From: Magicicada septendecula
Lineage: Eukaryota; Arthropoda; Insecta; Hemiptera; Cicadidae
Assembly (NCBI GenBank): GCA_034769895.1
Contig: CM068370.1
Location: forward strand, 44,442,844 to 44,506,843
Reading direction: 5' to 3'
Length of the DNA: 64,000 bases
Both the position numbers and the translations under genes were made by a program. Below are positions 46,701-60,345 of the stretch, in pieces. Position 1 is the stretch's first letter. Each line of letters starts with the position of its first letter. A model generated the notes under the pieces. It was not told where the DNA came from. It made no database searches and saw only the letters and a program-made list of their open reading frames with translations.

Positions 46701-49700
46701 AACAAGCTCTACATATCTTGTCTATTCAAACAACCCATAATCGCCTTCAGGTTTACCTGATCATTCTATCGCCGAAGCTACAAAAGTTTTACTTAAACAA
46801 GCTCTACATATCTTGTCTATTCAACAACGGATAATCGCCTTCAGGTTTACCTGATCATTCTGTCGCCGAAGCTACAAAAGTTTTACTTAAACAAGCTCTA
46901 CATATCTTGTCTATTCAAACAACCCATAATCGCCTTCAGGTTTACCTGATCATTCTGTCGCCGAAGCTACAAAAGTTTTACTTAAACAAGCTCTACATAT
47001 CTTGTCTATTCAAACAACCCATAATCGCCTTCAGGTTTACCTGATCATTCTGTCGCCGAAGCTACAAAAGTCTTACTTAAACAAGCTCTACATATCTTGT
47101 CTATTCAAACAACCCATAATCGCCTTCAGGTTTACCTGATCATTCTGTCGCCGAAGCTACAAAATTATTACTTAAACAAGCTCTATATATCTTGTCTATT
47201 CAAATAACCCATAATCGCCTTCAGGTTTGCTGATCATACTGTCGCCGAAGCTACAAAAGTATTAATTAAACAAGCTCTACATATCTTGTCTATTCAAATA
47301 ACCCATAATCGCCTTCCGGTTTACCTGATCATTCTGTCGCCGAAGCTACAAAAGTATTACTTAAACAAGCTCTACATATCTTGTCTATTCAAACAACGGT
47401 TAATCGCCTTCAGGTTTACCTGATCATTCTGTCGCCGAAGCTACAAAAGTTTTACTTAAACAAGCTCTACATATCTTGTCTATTCAAACAACGGTTAATC
47501 GCCTTCAGGTTTACCTGATCATTCTGTCGCCGAAGCTACAAAAGTTTTACTTAAAAAAGCTCTACATATCTTGTCTATTCAAACAACGGATAATCGCCTT
47601 CAGGTTTACCTGATCATTCTGTCGCCGAAGCTACAAAAGTTTTACTTAAACAAGCTCTACATATCTTGTCTATTCAAACAACCCATAATCGCCTTCAGGT
47701 TTACCTGATCATTCTGTCGCCGAAGCTACAAAAGTTTTACTTAAACAAGCTCTACATATCTTGTCTATTCAAACAACCCATAATCGCCTTCAGGTTTACC
47801 TGATCATTCTATCGCCGAAGCTACAAAAGTATTACTTAAACAAGCTCTACATATCTTGTCTATTCAAACAACGGATAATCGCCTTCAGGTTTACCTGATC
47901 ATTCTGTCGCCGAAGCTACAAAGCTTTACTTAAACAAGCTCTACATATCTTGTCTATTCAAACAACCCATAATCGCCTTCAGGTTTACCTGATCATTCTA
48001 TCGCCGAAGCTATAAAAGTCTTACTTATACAAGGTCTACATATCTTGTCTGTTCAAACAACCCATAATCGCCTTCAGGTTTACCGGATCATTCTGTCGCC
48101 GAAGCTACAAAAGTATTACTTAAACAAGCTCTACATATCTTGTCTATTCAAATAACCCATAATCGCCTTCAGGTTTACCTGATCATTCTGTCGCCGAAGC
48201 TACAAACGTCTTACTTAAACAAGCTGTACATATCTTGTCTATTCAAACAACGGATAATCGCCTTCAGCTTTACCTGATCATTCTGTCGCCGAAACTGCAA
48301 AAGTATTACTTACACAAGCTCTACATATCTTGTCTATTCAAACAACCCATAATCGCCTTCAGGTTTACCTGATCATTCTATCGCCGAAGCTATTAAAGTC
48401 TTACTTAAACAAGGTCTACATATCTTGTCTATTCAAACAACCCATAATCGCCTTCAGGTTTACCTGATCATTCTGTCGCCGAAGCTACAAAATTATTACT
48501 TAAACAAGCTCTATATATCTTGTCTATTCAAATAACCCATAATCGCCTTCAGGTTTGCTGATCATACTGTCGCCGAAGCTACAAAAGTATTAATTAAACA
48601 AGCTCTACATATCTTGTCTATTCAAATAACCAATAATCGCCTTCCGGTTTACCTGATCATTCTGTCGCCGAAGCTACAAAAGTTTTACTTAAACAAGCTC
48701 TACATATCTTGTCTATTCAAACAACGGATAATCGCCTTCAGGTTTACCTGATCATTCTGTCGCCGAAGCTACAAAAGTTTTACTTAAACAAGCTCTACAT
48801 ATCTTGTCTATTCAAACAACCCATAATCGCCTTCAGGTTTACCTGATCATTCTGTCGCCGAAGCTACAAAAGTTTTACTTAAACAAGCTCTACATATCTT
48901 GTCTATTCAAACAACCCATAATCGCCTTCAGGTTTACCTGATCATTCTATCGCCGAAGCTACAAAAGTATTACTTAAACAAGCTCTACATATCTCGTCTA
49001 TTCAAACAACGGATAATCGCCTTCAGGTTTACCTGATCATTCTGTCGCCGAAGCTACAAAGCTTTACTTAAACAAGCTCTACATATCTTGTCTATTCAAA
49101 CAACCCATAATCGCCTTCAGGTTTACCTGATCATTCTGTCGCCGAAGCTGCAAAAGTATTACTTAAACAAGCTCTACAAATCTTGTCTATTCAAACAACG
49201 GATAATCGCCTTCAGGTTTGCCTGTTCATTCTGTCGCCGAAGCTACAAACGTCTTACTTAAACAAGCTCTACATATCTTGTCTATTCAAACAACCCATAA
49301 TCGCCTTCAGGTTTACCTGATCATTCTATCGCCGAAGCTATAAAAGTCTTACTTATACAAGGTCTACATATCTTGTCTGTTCAAACAACCCATAATCGCA
49401 TTCAGGTTTACCTGATCATTCTGTCGCCGAAGCTACAAAAGTATTACTTAAACAAGCTCTACATATCTTGTCTATTCAAATAACCCATAATCGCCTTCAG
49501 GTTTACCTGATCATTCTGTCGCCGAAGCTACAAACGTCTTACTTAAACAAGCTGTACATATCTTGTCTATTCAAACAACGGATAATCGCCTTCAGCTTTA
49601 CCTGATCATTCTGTCGCCGAAGCTGCAAAAGTATTACTTACACAAGCTCTACATATCTTGTCTATTCAAACAACCCATAATCGCCTTCAGGTTTACCTGA

Positions 49701-52700
49701 TCATTCTATCGCCGAAGCTATTAAAGTCTTACTTAAACAAGGTCTACATATCTTGTCTATTCAAACAACCCATAATCGCCTTCAGGTTTACCTGATCATT
49801 CTGTCGCCGAAGCTACAAAATTATTACTTAAACAAGCTCTATATATCTTGTCTATTCAAATAACCCATAATCGCCTTCAGGTTTGCTGATCATACTGTCG
49901 CCGAAGCTACAAAAGTATTAATTAAACAAGCTCTACATATCTTGTCTATTCAAATAACCAATAATCGCCTTCCGGTTTACCTGATCATTCTGTCGCCGAA
50001 GCTACAAAAGTATTACTTAAACAAGCTCTACATATCTTGTCTATTCAAACAACGGTTAATCGCCTTCAGGTTTACCTGATCATTCTGTCGCCGAAGCTAC
50101 AAAAGTTTTACTTAAACAAGCTCTACATATCTTGTCTATTCAATCAACGGATAATCGCCTTCAGGTTTACCTGATCATTCTGTCGCCGAAGCTACAAAAG
50201 TATTACTTAAACAAGCTCTACATATCTTGTCTATTCAAACAACGGATAATCGCCTTCAGGTTTACCTGATCATTCTGTCGCCGAAGCTACAAAAGTCTTA
50301 CTTAAACAAGCTCTACATATCTTGTCTATTCAAACAACCCATAATCGCCTTCAGGTTTACCTGATCATTCTGTCGCCGAAGCTACAAAATTATTACTTAA
50401 ACAAGCTCTATATATCTTGTCTATTCAAATAACCCATAATCGCCTTCAGGTTTGCTGATCATACTGTCGCCGAAGCTACAAAAGTATTAATTAAACAAGC
50501 TCTACATATCTTGTCTATTCAAATAACCCATAATCGCCTTCCGGTTTACCTGATCATTCTGTCGCCGAAGCTACAAAAGTATTACTTAAACAAGCTCTAC
50601 ATATCTTGTCTATTCAAACAACGGTTAATCGCCTTCAGGTTTACCTGATCATTCTGTCGCCGAAGCTACAAAAGTTTTACTTAAACAAGCTCTACATATC
50701 TTGTCTATTCAAACAACGGATAATCGCCTTCAGGTTTACCTGATCATTCTGTCGCTGAAGCTACAAAAGTTTTACTTAAACAAGCTCTACATATCTTGTC
50801 TATTCAAACAACGGATAATCGCCTTCAGGTTTACCTGATCATTCTGTCGCCGAAGCTACAAAAGTATTACTTAAACAAGCTCCACATATCTTGTCTATTC
50901 AAACAACGGATAATCGCCTTCAGGTTTACCTGATCATTCTGTCGCCGAAGCTACAAAAGTTTTACTTAAACAAGCTCTACATATCTTGTCTATTCAAACA
51001 ACCCATAATCGCCTTCAGGTTTACCTGATCATTCTGTCGCCGAAGCTACAAAAGTCTTACTTAAACAAGCTCTACATATCTTGTCTATTCAAACAACCCA
51101 TAATCGCCTTCAGGTTTACCTGATCATTCTATCGCCGAAGCTACAAAAGTTTTACTTAAACAAGCTCTACATATCTTGTCTATTCAAACAACGGATAATC
51201 GCCTTCAGGTTTACCTGATCATTCTGTCGCCGAAGCTACAAAAGTTTTACTTAAACAAGCTCTACATATCTTGTCTATTCAAACAACCCATAATCGCCTT
51301 CAGGTTTACCTGATCATTCTGTCGCCGAAGCTACAAAAGTCTTACTTAAACAAGCTCTACATATCTTGTCTATTCAAACAACCCATAATCGCCTTCAGGT
51401 TTACCTGATCATTCTGTCGCCGAAGCTACAAAATTATTACTTAAACAAGCTCTATATATCTTGTCTATTCAAATAACCCATAATCGCCTTCAGGTTTGCT
51501 GATCATACTGTCGCCGAAGCTACAAAAGTATTAATTAAACAAGCTCTACATATCTTGTCTATTCAAATAACCCATAATCGCCTTCCGGTTTACCTGATCA
51601 TTCTGTCGCCGAAGCTACAAAAGTATTACTTAAACAAGCTCTACATATCTTGTCTATTCAAACAACGGTTAATCGCCTTCAGGTTTACCTGATCATTCTG
51701 TCGCCGAAGCTACAAAAGTTTTACTTAAACAAGCTCTACATATCTTGTCTATTCAAACAACGGTTAATCGCCTTCAGGTTTACCTGATCATTCTGTTGCC
51801 GAAGCTACAAAAGTATTACTTAAACAAGCTCCACATATCTTGTCTATTCAAACAACGGATAATCGCCTTCAGGTTTACCTGATCATTCTGTCGCCGAAGC
51901 TACAAAAGTTTTACTTAAACAAGCCCTACATATCTTGTCTATTCAAACAACCCATAATCGCCTTCAGGTTTACCTGATCATTCTGTCGCCGAAGCTACAA
52001 AAGTCTTACTTAAACAAGCTCTACATATCTTGTCTATTCAAACAACCCATAATCGCCTTCAGGTTTACCTGATCATTCTATCGCCGAAGCTACAAAAGTT
52101 TTACTTAAACAAGCTCTACATATCTTGTCTATTCAAACAACGGATAATCGCCTTCAGGTTTACCTGATCATTCTGTCGCCGAAGCTACAAAAGTTTTACT
52201 TAAACAAGCTCTACATATCTTGTCTATTCAAACAACCCATAATCGCCTTCAGGTTTACCTGATCATTCTTTCGCCGAAGCTACAAAAGTCTTACTTAAAC
52301 AAGCTCTACATATCTTGTCTATTCAAACAACCCATAATCGCCTTCAGGTTTACCTGATCATTCTGTCGCCGAAGCTACAAAATTATTACTTAAACAAGCT
52401 CTATATATCTTGTCTATTCAAATAACCCATAATCGCCTTCAGGTTTGCTTATCATACTGTCGCCGAAGCTACAAAAGTATTAATTAAACAAGCTCTACAT
52501 ATCTTGTCTATTCAAATAACCCATAATCGCCTTCCGGTTTACCTGATCATTCTGTCGCCGAAGCTACAAAAGTATTACTTAAACAAGCTCTACATATCTT
52601 GTCTATTCAAACAACGGTTAATCGCCTTCAGGTTTACCTGATCATTCTGTCGCCGAAGCTACAAAAGTTTTACTTAAACAAGCTCTACATATCTTGTCTA

Positions 52701-55700
52701 TTCAAACAACGGTTAATCGCCTTCAGGTTTACCTGATCATTCTGTTGCCGAAGCTACAAAAGTTTTACTTAAACAAGCTCTACATATCTTGTCTATTCAA
52801 ACAACGGATAATCGCCTTCAGGTTTACCTGATCATTCTGTCGCTGAAGCTACAAAAGTTTTACTTAAACAAGCTCTACATATCTTGTCTATTCAAACAAC
52901 GGATAATCGCCTTCAGGTTTACCTGATCATTCTGTCGCCGAAGCTACAAAAGTATTACTTAAACAAGCTCTACATATCTTGTCTATTCAAACAACGGATA
53001 ATCGCCTTCAGGTTTACCTGATCATTCTGTCGCCGAAGCTACAAAGTTTTACTTAAACAAGCTCTACATATCTTGTGTATTCAAACAACCCATAATCGCC
53101 TTCAGGTTTACCTGATCATTCTGTCGCCGAAGCTGCAAAAGTATTACTTAAACAAGCTCTACAAATCTTGTCTATTCAAACAACGGATAATCGCCTTCAG
53201 GTTTGCCTGTTCATTCTGTCGCCGAAGCTACAAACGTCTTACTTAAACAAGCTCTACATATCTTGTCTATTCAAACAACCCATAATCGCCTTCAGGTTTA
53301 CCTGATCATTCTATCGCCGAAGCTATAAAAGTCTTACTTATACAAGGTCTACATATCTTGTCTGTTCAAACAACCCATAATCGCATTCAGGTTTACCTGA
53401 TCATTCTGTCGCCGAAGCTACAAAAGTATTACTTAAACAAGCTCTACATATCTTGTCTATTCAAATAACCCATAATCGCCTTCAGGTTTACCTGATCATT
53501 CTGTCGCCGAAGCTACAAACGTCTTACTTAAACAAGCTGTACATATCTTGTCTATTCAAACAACGGATAATCGCCTTCAGCTTTACCTGATCATTCTGTC
53601 GCCGAAGCTGCAAAAGTATTACTTACACAAGCTCTACATATCTTGTCTATTCAAACAACCCATAATCGCCTTCAGGTTTACCTGATCATTCTATCGCCGA
53701 AGCTATTAAAGTCTTACTTAAACAAGGTCTACATATCTTGTCTATTCAAACAACCCATAATCGCCTTCAGGTTTACCTGATCATTCTGTCGCCGAAGCTA
53801 CAAAATTATTACTTAAACAAGCTCTATATATCTTGTCTATTCAAATAACCCATAATCGCCTTCAGGTTTGCTGATCATACTGTCGCCGAAGCTACAAAAG
53901 TATTAATTAAACAAGCTCTACATATCTTGTCTATTCAAATAACCAATAATCGCCTTCCGGTTTACCTGATCATTCTGTCGCCGAAGCTACAAAAGTATTA
54001 CTTAAACAAGCTCTACATATCTTGTCTATTCAAACAACGGTTAATCGCCTTCAGGTTTACCTGATCATTCTGTCGCCGAAGCTACAAAAGTTTTACTTAA
54101 ACAAGCTCTACATATCTTGTCTATTCAATCAACGGATAATCGCCTTCAGGTTTACCTGATCATTCTGTCGCCGAAGCTACAAAAGTATTACTTAAACAAG
54201 CTCTACATATCTTGTCTATTCAAACAACGGATAATCGCCTTCAGGTTTACCTGATCATTCTGTCGCCGAAGCTACAAAAGTCTTATTTAAACAAGCTCTA
54301 CATATCTTGTCTATTCAAACAACCCATAATCGCCTTCAGGTTTACCTGATCATTCTGTCGCCGAAGCTACAAAATTATTACTTAAACAAGCTCTATATAT
54401 CTTGTCTATTCAAATAACCCATAATCGCCTTCAGGTTTGCTGATCATACTGTCGCCGAAGCTACAAAAGTATTAATTAAACAAGCTCTACATATCTTGTC
54501 TATTCAAATAACCCATAATCGCCTTCCGGTTTACCTGATCATTCTGTCGCCGAAGCTACAAAAGTATTACTTAAACAAGCTCTACATATCTTGTCTATTC
54601 AAACAACGGTTAATCGCCTTCAGGTTTACCTGATCATTCTGTCGCCGAAGCTACAAAAGTTTTACTTAAACAAGCTCTACATATCTTGTCTATTCAAACA
54701 ACGGATAATCGCCTTCAGGTTTACCTGATCATTCTGTCGCTGAAGCTACAAAAGTTTTACTTAAACAAGCTCTACATATCTTGTCTATTCAAACAACGGA
54801 TAATCGCCTTCAGGTTTACCTGATCATTCTGTCGCCGAAGCTACAAAAGTATTACTTAAACAAGCTCCACATATCTTGTCTATTCAAACAACGGATAATC
54901 GCCTTCAGGTTTACCTGATCATTCTGTCGCCGAAGCTACAAAAGTTTTACTTAAACAAGCTCTACATATCTTGTCTATTCAAACAACCCATAATCGCCTT
55001 CAGGTTTACCTGATCATTCTGTCGCCGAAGCTACAAAAGTCTTACTTAAACAAGCTCTACATATCTTGTCTATTCAAACAACCCATAATCGCCTTCAGGT
55101 TTACCTGATCATTCTATCGCCGAAGCTACAAAAGTTTTACTTAAACAAGCTCTACATATCTTGTCTATTCAAACAACGGATAATCGCCTTCAGGTTTACC
55201 TGATCATTCTGTCGCCGAAGCTACAAAAGTTTTACTTAAACAAGCTCTACATATCTTGTCTATTCAAACAACCCATAATCGCCTTCAGGTTTACCTGATC
55301 ATTCTGTCGCCGAAGCTACAAAAGTCTTACTTAAACAAGCTCTACATATCTTGTCTATTCAAACAACCCATAATCGCCTTCAGGTTTACCTGATCATTCT
55401 GTCGCCGAAGCTACAAAATTATTACTTAAACAAGCTCTATATATCTTGTCTATTCAAATAACCCATAATCGCCTTCAGGTTTGCTGATCATACTGTCGCC
55501 GAAGCTACAAAAGTATTAATTAAACAAGCTCTACATATCTTGTCTATTCAAATAACCCATAATCGCCTTCCGGTTTACCTGATCATTCTGTCGCCGAAGC
55601 TACAAAAGTATTACTTAAACAAGCTCTACATATCTTGTCTATTCAAACAACGGTTAATCGCCTTCAGGTTTACCTGATCATTCTGTCGCCGAAGCTACAA

Positions 55701-57246
55701 AAGTTTTACTTAAACAAGCTCTACATATCTTGTCTATTCAAACAACGGTTAATCGCCTTCAGGTTTACCTGATCATTCTGTTGCCGAAGCTACAAAAGTA
55801 TTACTTAAACAAGCTCCACATATCTTGTCTATTCAAACAACGGATAATCGCCTTCAGGTTTACCTGATCATTCTGTCGCCGAAGCTACAAAAGTTTTACT
55901 TAAACAAGCTCTACATATCTTGTCTATTCAAACAACCCATAATCGCCTTCAGGTTTACCTGATCATTCTGTCGCCGAAGCTACAAAAGTCTTACTTAAAC
56001 AAGCTCTACATATCTTGTCTATTCAAACAACCCATAATCGCCTTCAGGTTTACCTGATCATTCTATCGCCGAAGCTACAAAAGTTTTACTTAAACAAGCT
56101 CTACATATCTTGTCTATTCAAACAACGGATAATCGCCTTCAGGTTTACCTGATCATTCTGTCGCCGAAGCTACAAAAGTTTTACTTAAACAAGCTCTACA
56201 TATCTTGTCTATTCAAACAACCCATAATCGCCTTCAGGTTTACCTGATCATTCTTTCGCCGAAGCTACAAAAGTCTTACTTAAACAAGCTCTACATATCT
56301 TGTCTATTCAAACAACCCATAATCGCCTTCAGGTTTACCTGATCATTCTGTCGCCGAAGCTACAAAATTATTACTTAAACAAGCTCTATATATCTTGTCT
56401 ATTCAAATAACCCATAATCGCCTTCAGGTTTGCTGATCATACTGTCGCCGAAGCTACAAAAGTATTAATTAAACAAGCTCTACATATCTTGTCTATTCAA
56501 ATAACCCATAATCGCCTTCCGGTTTACCTGATCATTCTGTCGCCGAAGCTACAAAAGTATTACTTAAACAAGCTCTACATATCTTGTCTATTCAAACAAC
56601 GGTTAATCGCCTTCAGGTTTACCTGATCATTCTGTCGCCGAAGCTACAAAAGTTTTACTTAAACAAGCTCTACATATCTTGTCTATTCAAACAACGGTTA
56701 ATCGCCTTCAGGTTTACCTGATCATTCTGTTGCCGAAGCTACAAAAGTTTTACTTAAACAAGCTCTACATATCTTGTCTATTCAAACAACGGATAATCGC
56801 CTTCAGGTTTACCTGATCATTCTGTCGCTGAAGCTACAAAAGTTTTACTTAAACAAGCTCTACATATCTTGTCTATTCAAACAACGGATAATCGCCTTCA
56901 GGTTTACCTGATCATTCTGTCGCCGAAGCTACAAAAGTATTACTTAAACAAGCTCTACATATCTTGTCTATTCAAACAACGGATAATCGCCTTCAGGTTT
57001 ACCTGATCATTCTGTCGCCGAAGCTACAAAGTTTTACTTAAACAAGCTCTACATATCTTGTGTATTCAAACAACCCATAATCGCCTTCAGGTTTACCTGA
57101 TCATTCTGTCGCCGAAGCTACAAAAGTCTTACTTAAACAAGCTCTACATATCTTGTCTATTCAAACAACCCATAATCGCCTTCAGGTTTACCTGATCATT
57201 CTATCGCCGAAGCTACAAAAGTTTTACTTAAACAAGCTCTACATAT
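40741..57246. repeat. 95-bp satellite array, about 174 copies
   Basis: An uninterrupted 16.5-kb head-to-tail array. The unit includes CTATTCAAACAACGGATAAT, CGCCTTCAGGTTTACCTGAT, CATTCTGTCGCCGAAGCTAC, AAAAGTATTACTTAAACAAG and CTCTACATATCTTGT. Variants occur at fixed places: GGATA, CCCATA or GGTTA; AAAAGTATT, AAACGTCTT, AAAAGTTTT or AAATTATT. One variant (GGTTTGCTGATCATACTG) is a base shorter. The left third alternates two variants (a 190-bp dimer near 42.1-42.6 kb), while the right half is dominated by the AAAAGTTTT type. Within each unit CAGGT-TT-ACCTG forms a short inverted repeat. Open frames are by-products: 95 is not a multiple of 3 and one phase has stops. Confidence 0.97.
49125..57090. 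repeat. Two tandem 3,985-bp higher-order repeats in the satellite
   Basis: The short variant unit occurs at 49878, 50447, 51491 and 52440 and again at 53863, 54432, 55476 and 56425: the same spacings 569, 1044, 949, all shifted by 3,985 bp. Other rare variants follow the same shift (GCCGAAGCTGCAAAAG at 49141 and 53126). So about 42 units were duplicated as one block. The right copy ends near 57090, just before the array ends. Confidence 0.9.
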
Positions 57247-57261
57247 CATACATATTTTCTG

Positions 57262-57420
57262 TTAACTATTAAACATTAAATATCTTCGTAAGCTTACACG
57301 GCCGCAGTCAATGTTGTTACGATCTTCAGATTCCGGCCGCGGTTCATCGCTGTTCAAGTTAGCGAACGTTTCGGCCATGTCATCGACGGCCATCGTCATC
57401 GATACTGTGGTCTCTAACAT
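57262..57420 (-). CDS. Unassigned short ORF at the satellite edge, possible first exon
   Basis: On the minus strand an ATG at 57420 opens 52 codons (MLETTVSMTMAVDDMAETFA, then NLNSDEPRPESEDRNNIDCG...). Composition is acidic and coding-like, in a locally GC-rich patch. At 57297, reading leftward, GTAAGC follows the codon for Arg, a good splice-donor match, so the coding exon might end there and the intron would run into the satellite. No family is recognised and no acceptor or partner exon is in the window. It could equally be a chance frame. Confidence 0.3.
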   Translation of the reverse strand: MLETTVSMTMAVDDMAETFANLNSDEPRPESEDRNNIDCGRVSLRRYLMFNS

Positions 57421-58095
57421 GCGTCATCTGCGTTACGAAAAGCTCTAAGTAAATGTATTACTGCATTCATACACAGACACACGTTCAGACACCCACAGTG
57501 TCACTTGTTCTGTGAAATGTTGTTGTGCTGATTGGAGGGGTAGCATACAACAGACTTGATGCGACATTCATTTTAGTACAACAGTCTGTCTGCTGGTAAG
57601 ACGTGAAGTGCTTATGAAAACGTTTGATTTTGTAGCAGCGAAAGTTTCTTTCTCGGAAACTGTTATTATAAAATTGCGTTACCGTTGGTAGCAATGCTTT
57701 TTTTGTGAAACGAATTCTTATTTAACGATTATGATTTCATGTTAACAAATTATAAAACTAGCTCTACGCTGTTCTTCAAATTTAAAATTAATGTTTAGTA
57801 TAAGTAAGAGGCAGTTTTTTTTGTTAATAAAATACATCGATGTTTATTTTTGTAACGTTTAGTTAAGTTTGCATTTTTACTTCAACTACCCCCCTACAGC
57901 TGTAAAAACAAAAGAAACAAATTATAATAATCATAAATAATAATAATAGTAGTTAGAAAGGAATATAAAATTTATGGTCTTAATTTACTTTCATTTATTT
58001 ATAATTTTGTTTTCGGGTTGTTACTGAATTTAACGATACGTTTATTCACACATATAAAATATAATTCCGTCTTAAGTCATCTAGAAGGAATCCGC
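57421..58095. other. Non-coding flank
   Basis: AT-rich from about 57700. A 69-codon minus-strand frame at 57485-57694 has no recognisable features. Nothing else is supported. Confidence 0.35.
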
Positions 58096-58129
58096 CTGAT
58101 GGTGGCAGAAATGGATCTGCCGACACGTT
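58096..58129 (+). other. Hammerhead-like motif 1 (degenerate)
   Basis: CTGATGG, then stem GGCAG/CTGCC around AAATGGAT, then GACACGTT. This has the layout of a hammerhead ribozyme core (CUGAUGA, stem II, GAAA) with changes in both conserved boxes. A related motif lies at 58451. It is probably a decayed part of a retroelement repeat; catalytic activity is not expected. Confidence 0.3.
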
Positions 58130-58303
58130 AAGATAAAAATATTTCACCAAAGGCGTTACTAGACAATTATAAGTGATCTGTTTTAATTTTAGAGAGGGCC
58201 TAGATTTATCCTATTATTGGCAACGACTAAATCTATTACTATGTTACTCATGCCAAGAAAATTTGTTGATAGTAATTAATTTATTAAATAATTCCTCAAA
58301 ATC

Positions 58304-58544
58304 AATTTAAACTAACTGCCGGGCTGTTTGGCCGTGGTCCAAGGTTTTCGATTAAACCAAACGTTTCAGCAGCACCACTACTGGCTGCCATCTTCAGTAC
58401 TGTGATCCTGACATACGACACCCCGCGTTAGGTTTGATTCGTTACATCCACTGAAGATGGCAGCCAGTAGTGGTGCTGCTGAAACGTTCGGTTTAATCGT
58501 AAACCTTGGACCACGGCCAAACAGCCCGGCAGTTAGTTTAAATT
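58304..58544. mobile_element. Foldback element with 95-bp arms
   Basis: The arms 58304-58398 and 58450-58544 are inverted copies with about two mismatches around a 51-bp loop. The outer ends read TTAA then ACTAACTGCC and GGCAGTTAGT then TTAA (58307-58310 and 58538-58541), fitting a TTAA target duplication as used by piggyBac-type transposases. The element proper is then 58311-58537. The arms contain CTGAAGATGGCAGC and GCTGCTGAAACGTT, a hammerhead-like layout. No coding capacity. Confidence 0.75.
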
Positions 58545-60345
58545 CAAGTGACACCGGCCGTGGAAGCCTTCGAGCAATAATTCCTCACAGTATTTCAACC
58601 ACAAAAAAATTGTTTTCAAATTGTATTTAATTTGTGATGTTTTCAATTTGTTTCTTCTGCAAGTAGAATATTTTCTATATTTTATATAGAAAATTGTATT
58701 TACATGAGTAAATACTTGTAACAACAGTAGTGAGGATTTTAAATAAAATATAGAAATGATAAATGTGTCCTTGGGAATGGCATAGTTTTCTCTTACCACA
58801 GAAGGAGTTTGCAAATATGTGAGGCAACACAGAGAAACAGGAATGATTTATTACTCAGTTCGTGGGCTGTTGAAGTTTGAACACGTTTGCACGTGTGCGA
58901 ACTCTCTGAACACAATTGTATGATTTTTGTGCTGAGTAAACCTGATCGAGTTCGACAGCTGTAAACACATACTCCCATGTTACTCTCATGTGCTCCGTAC
59001 AGTACAGATGTGAAAAAGTAAATTGTTCCTCTGAGAAAACGAAGAAAACCTTAGCAATCGTATCAAAAGTCTTGGAAACAGAAAACAATCTTACTTTCTT
59101 TTTTACCTACCTATTTAATTCTTACTCGTGTAAGGGCCTATCAACTCTAACTGGTTGTAAGGTGTGGTTGGAAGTTGTGTGAATTCGAGCTCTTAATATT
59201 TGTCTCAGTTTTTTCATGTCCTGCACTCTCTCCTCTTATTCTCGTAGGCCTCTTCTTCTCTTATTAATTCCTCTTCACTCTGCTGATATTTAAATTTTCT
59301 ATTGGAACAATTGTATTCGCCAACACAGTGATCTGGTTTTCTAGCCTGTTGAATTTTATAGTCTCCTCATTACACGAGCTTCCTCCATCCTCGTACACAT
59401 CCATACCAACTCAAATAGATTAGTAGTTCACATTTATGGTGACTCATCACTCACTCATTCGTTGCTTAAACAACCGGAAACTTCCTCGAATGTCGTGAAC
59501 CATCCCGAATATTCATAATGGTCCTGAGAGATTGAGATTCTCCCAAAACCTGGGAGTAGTACTGAGAAATTGAGTAAAGGAAGTCTAGTGATTCTCGATT
59601 ATCGCAGCGTGTTTTTCCTTTCCGGAAACATTTAGCTACCTTAGACCGTGCTTGAAGTAGCAATCAGTCAGTTCTGCGACGTGTTTTACAGTGATTAGAG
59701 TGCGATGTTATTGCAAGTTTTGTGTTTTAAATTGGTATAGTTGTTTAATTGTTTTACATGTTGTGATTTACAAACTTTGTGATTTTTATCATCTTTGCAT
59801 TACATTTTTACAAGCGTGTTAATAAAATTCTGGACTGGCCTTTAATTAAATATTATGATCTCGTAAGAGTACTATTCACGCTAACCTCATAACAGTGTAT
59901 TCTTTGTTAAACTTCTAAAAATATGTTTCATTTCTTATGTATATCTGACATGCAATACTAATTTTCAAGTTTTCATGCACCACTTGGTACATGACAAAGA
60001 GAAAGAATGCTTAAAGTTTAAAGCAAAGCAGAAACTGGATTAAATAAATTTACATAACACTATCAATCTGAGGTATGTTTTATAGAATCCGTACTAAGTA
60101 AGCCTTTAAAAATCACCTTCTTTCCTTCTTAAAATTTGTTTATCAAAAATGTATTATCAGTTTAATTATTTCGTTTCTCCTACTAGTGTTGTTGCGAGCA
60201 AACACTTTGTTGCGGTGAAGCGCAGAGAGGGAAATAAAACAACAGAACGTAATAGGAAGAAACAGCAAGAAACAAACTTTTCAAATTACACAGGATACCT
60301 ACAGGGAGTTAACATTTTAAAAGAAGAGAGATAAAGGCATAAATA
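58545..60345. other. Non-coding sequence without recognised features
   Basis: Mostly AT-rich. Short frames of 60-93 codons (for example 58533-58814 minus and 59466-59663 minus) show no family likeness or coding pattern. No RNA gene or repeat was recognised. Confidence 0.4.

Noticed and set aside
40741-57246. CRISPR array or repeat-protein gene
   Set aside because: The whole 95-bp unit is repeated with no unique spacers, and there are no cas genes in this eukaryotic context. As protein, the unit length is not a multiple of 3 and one phase contains stops.
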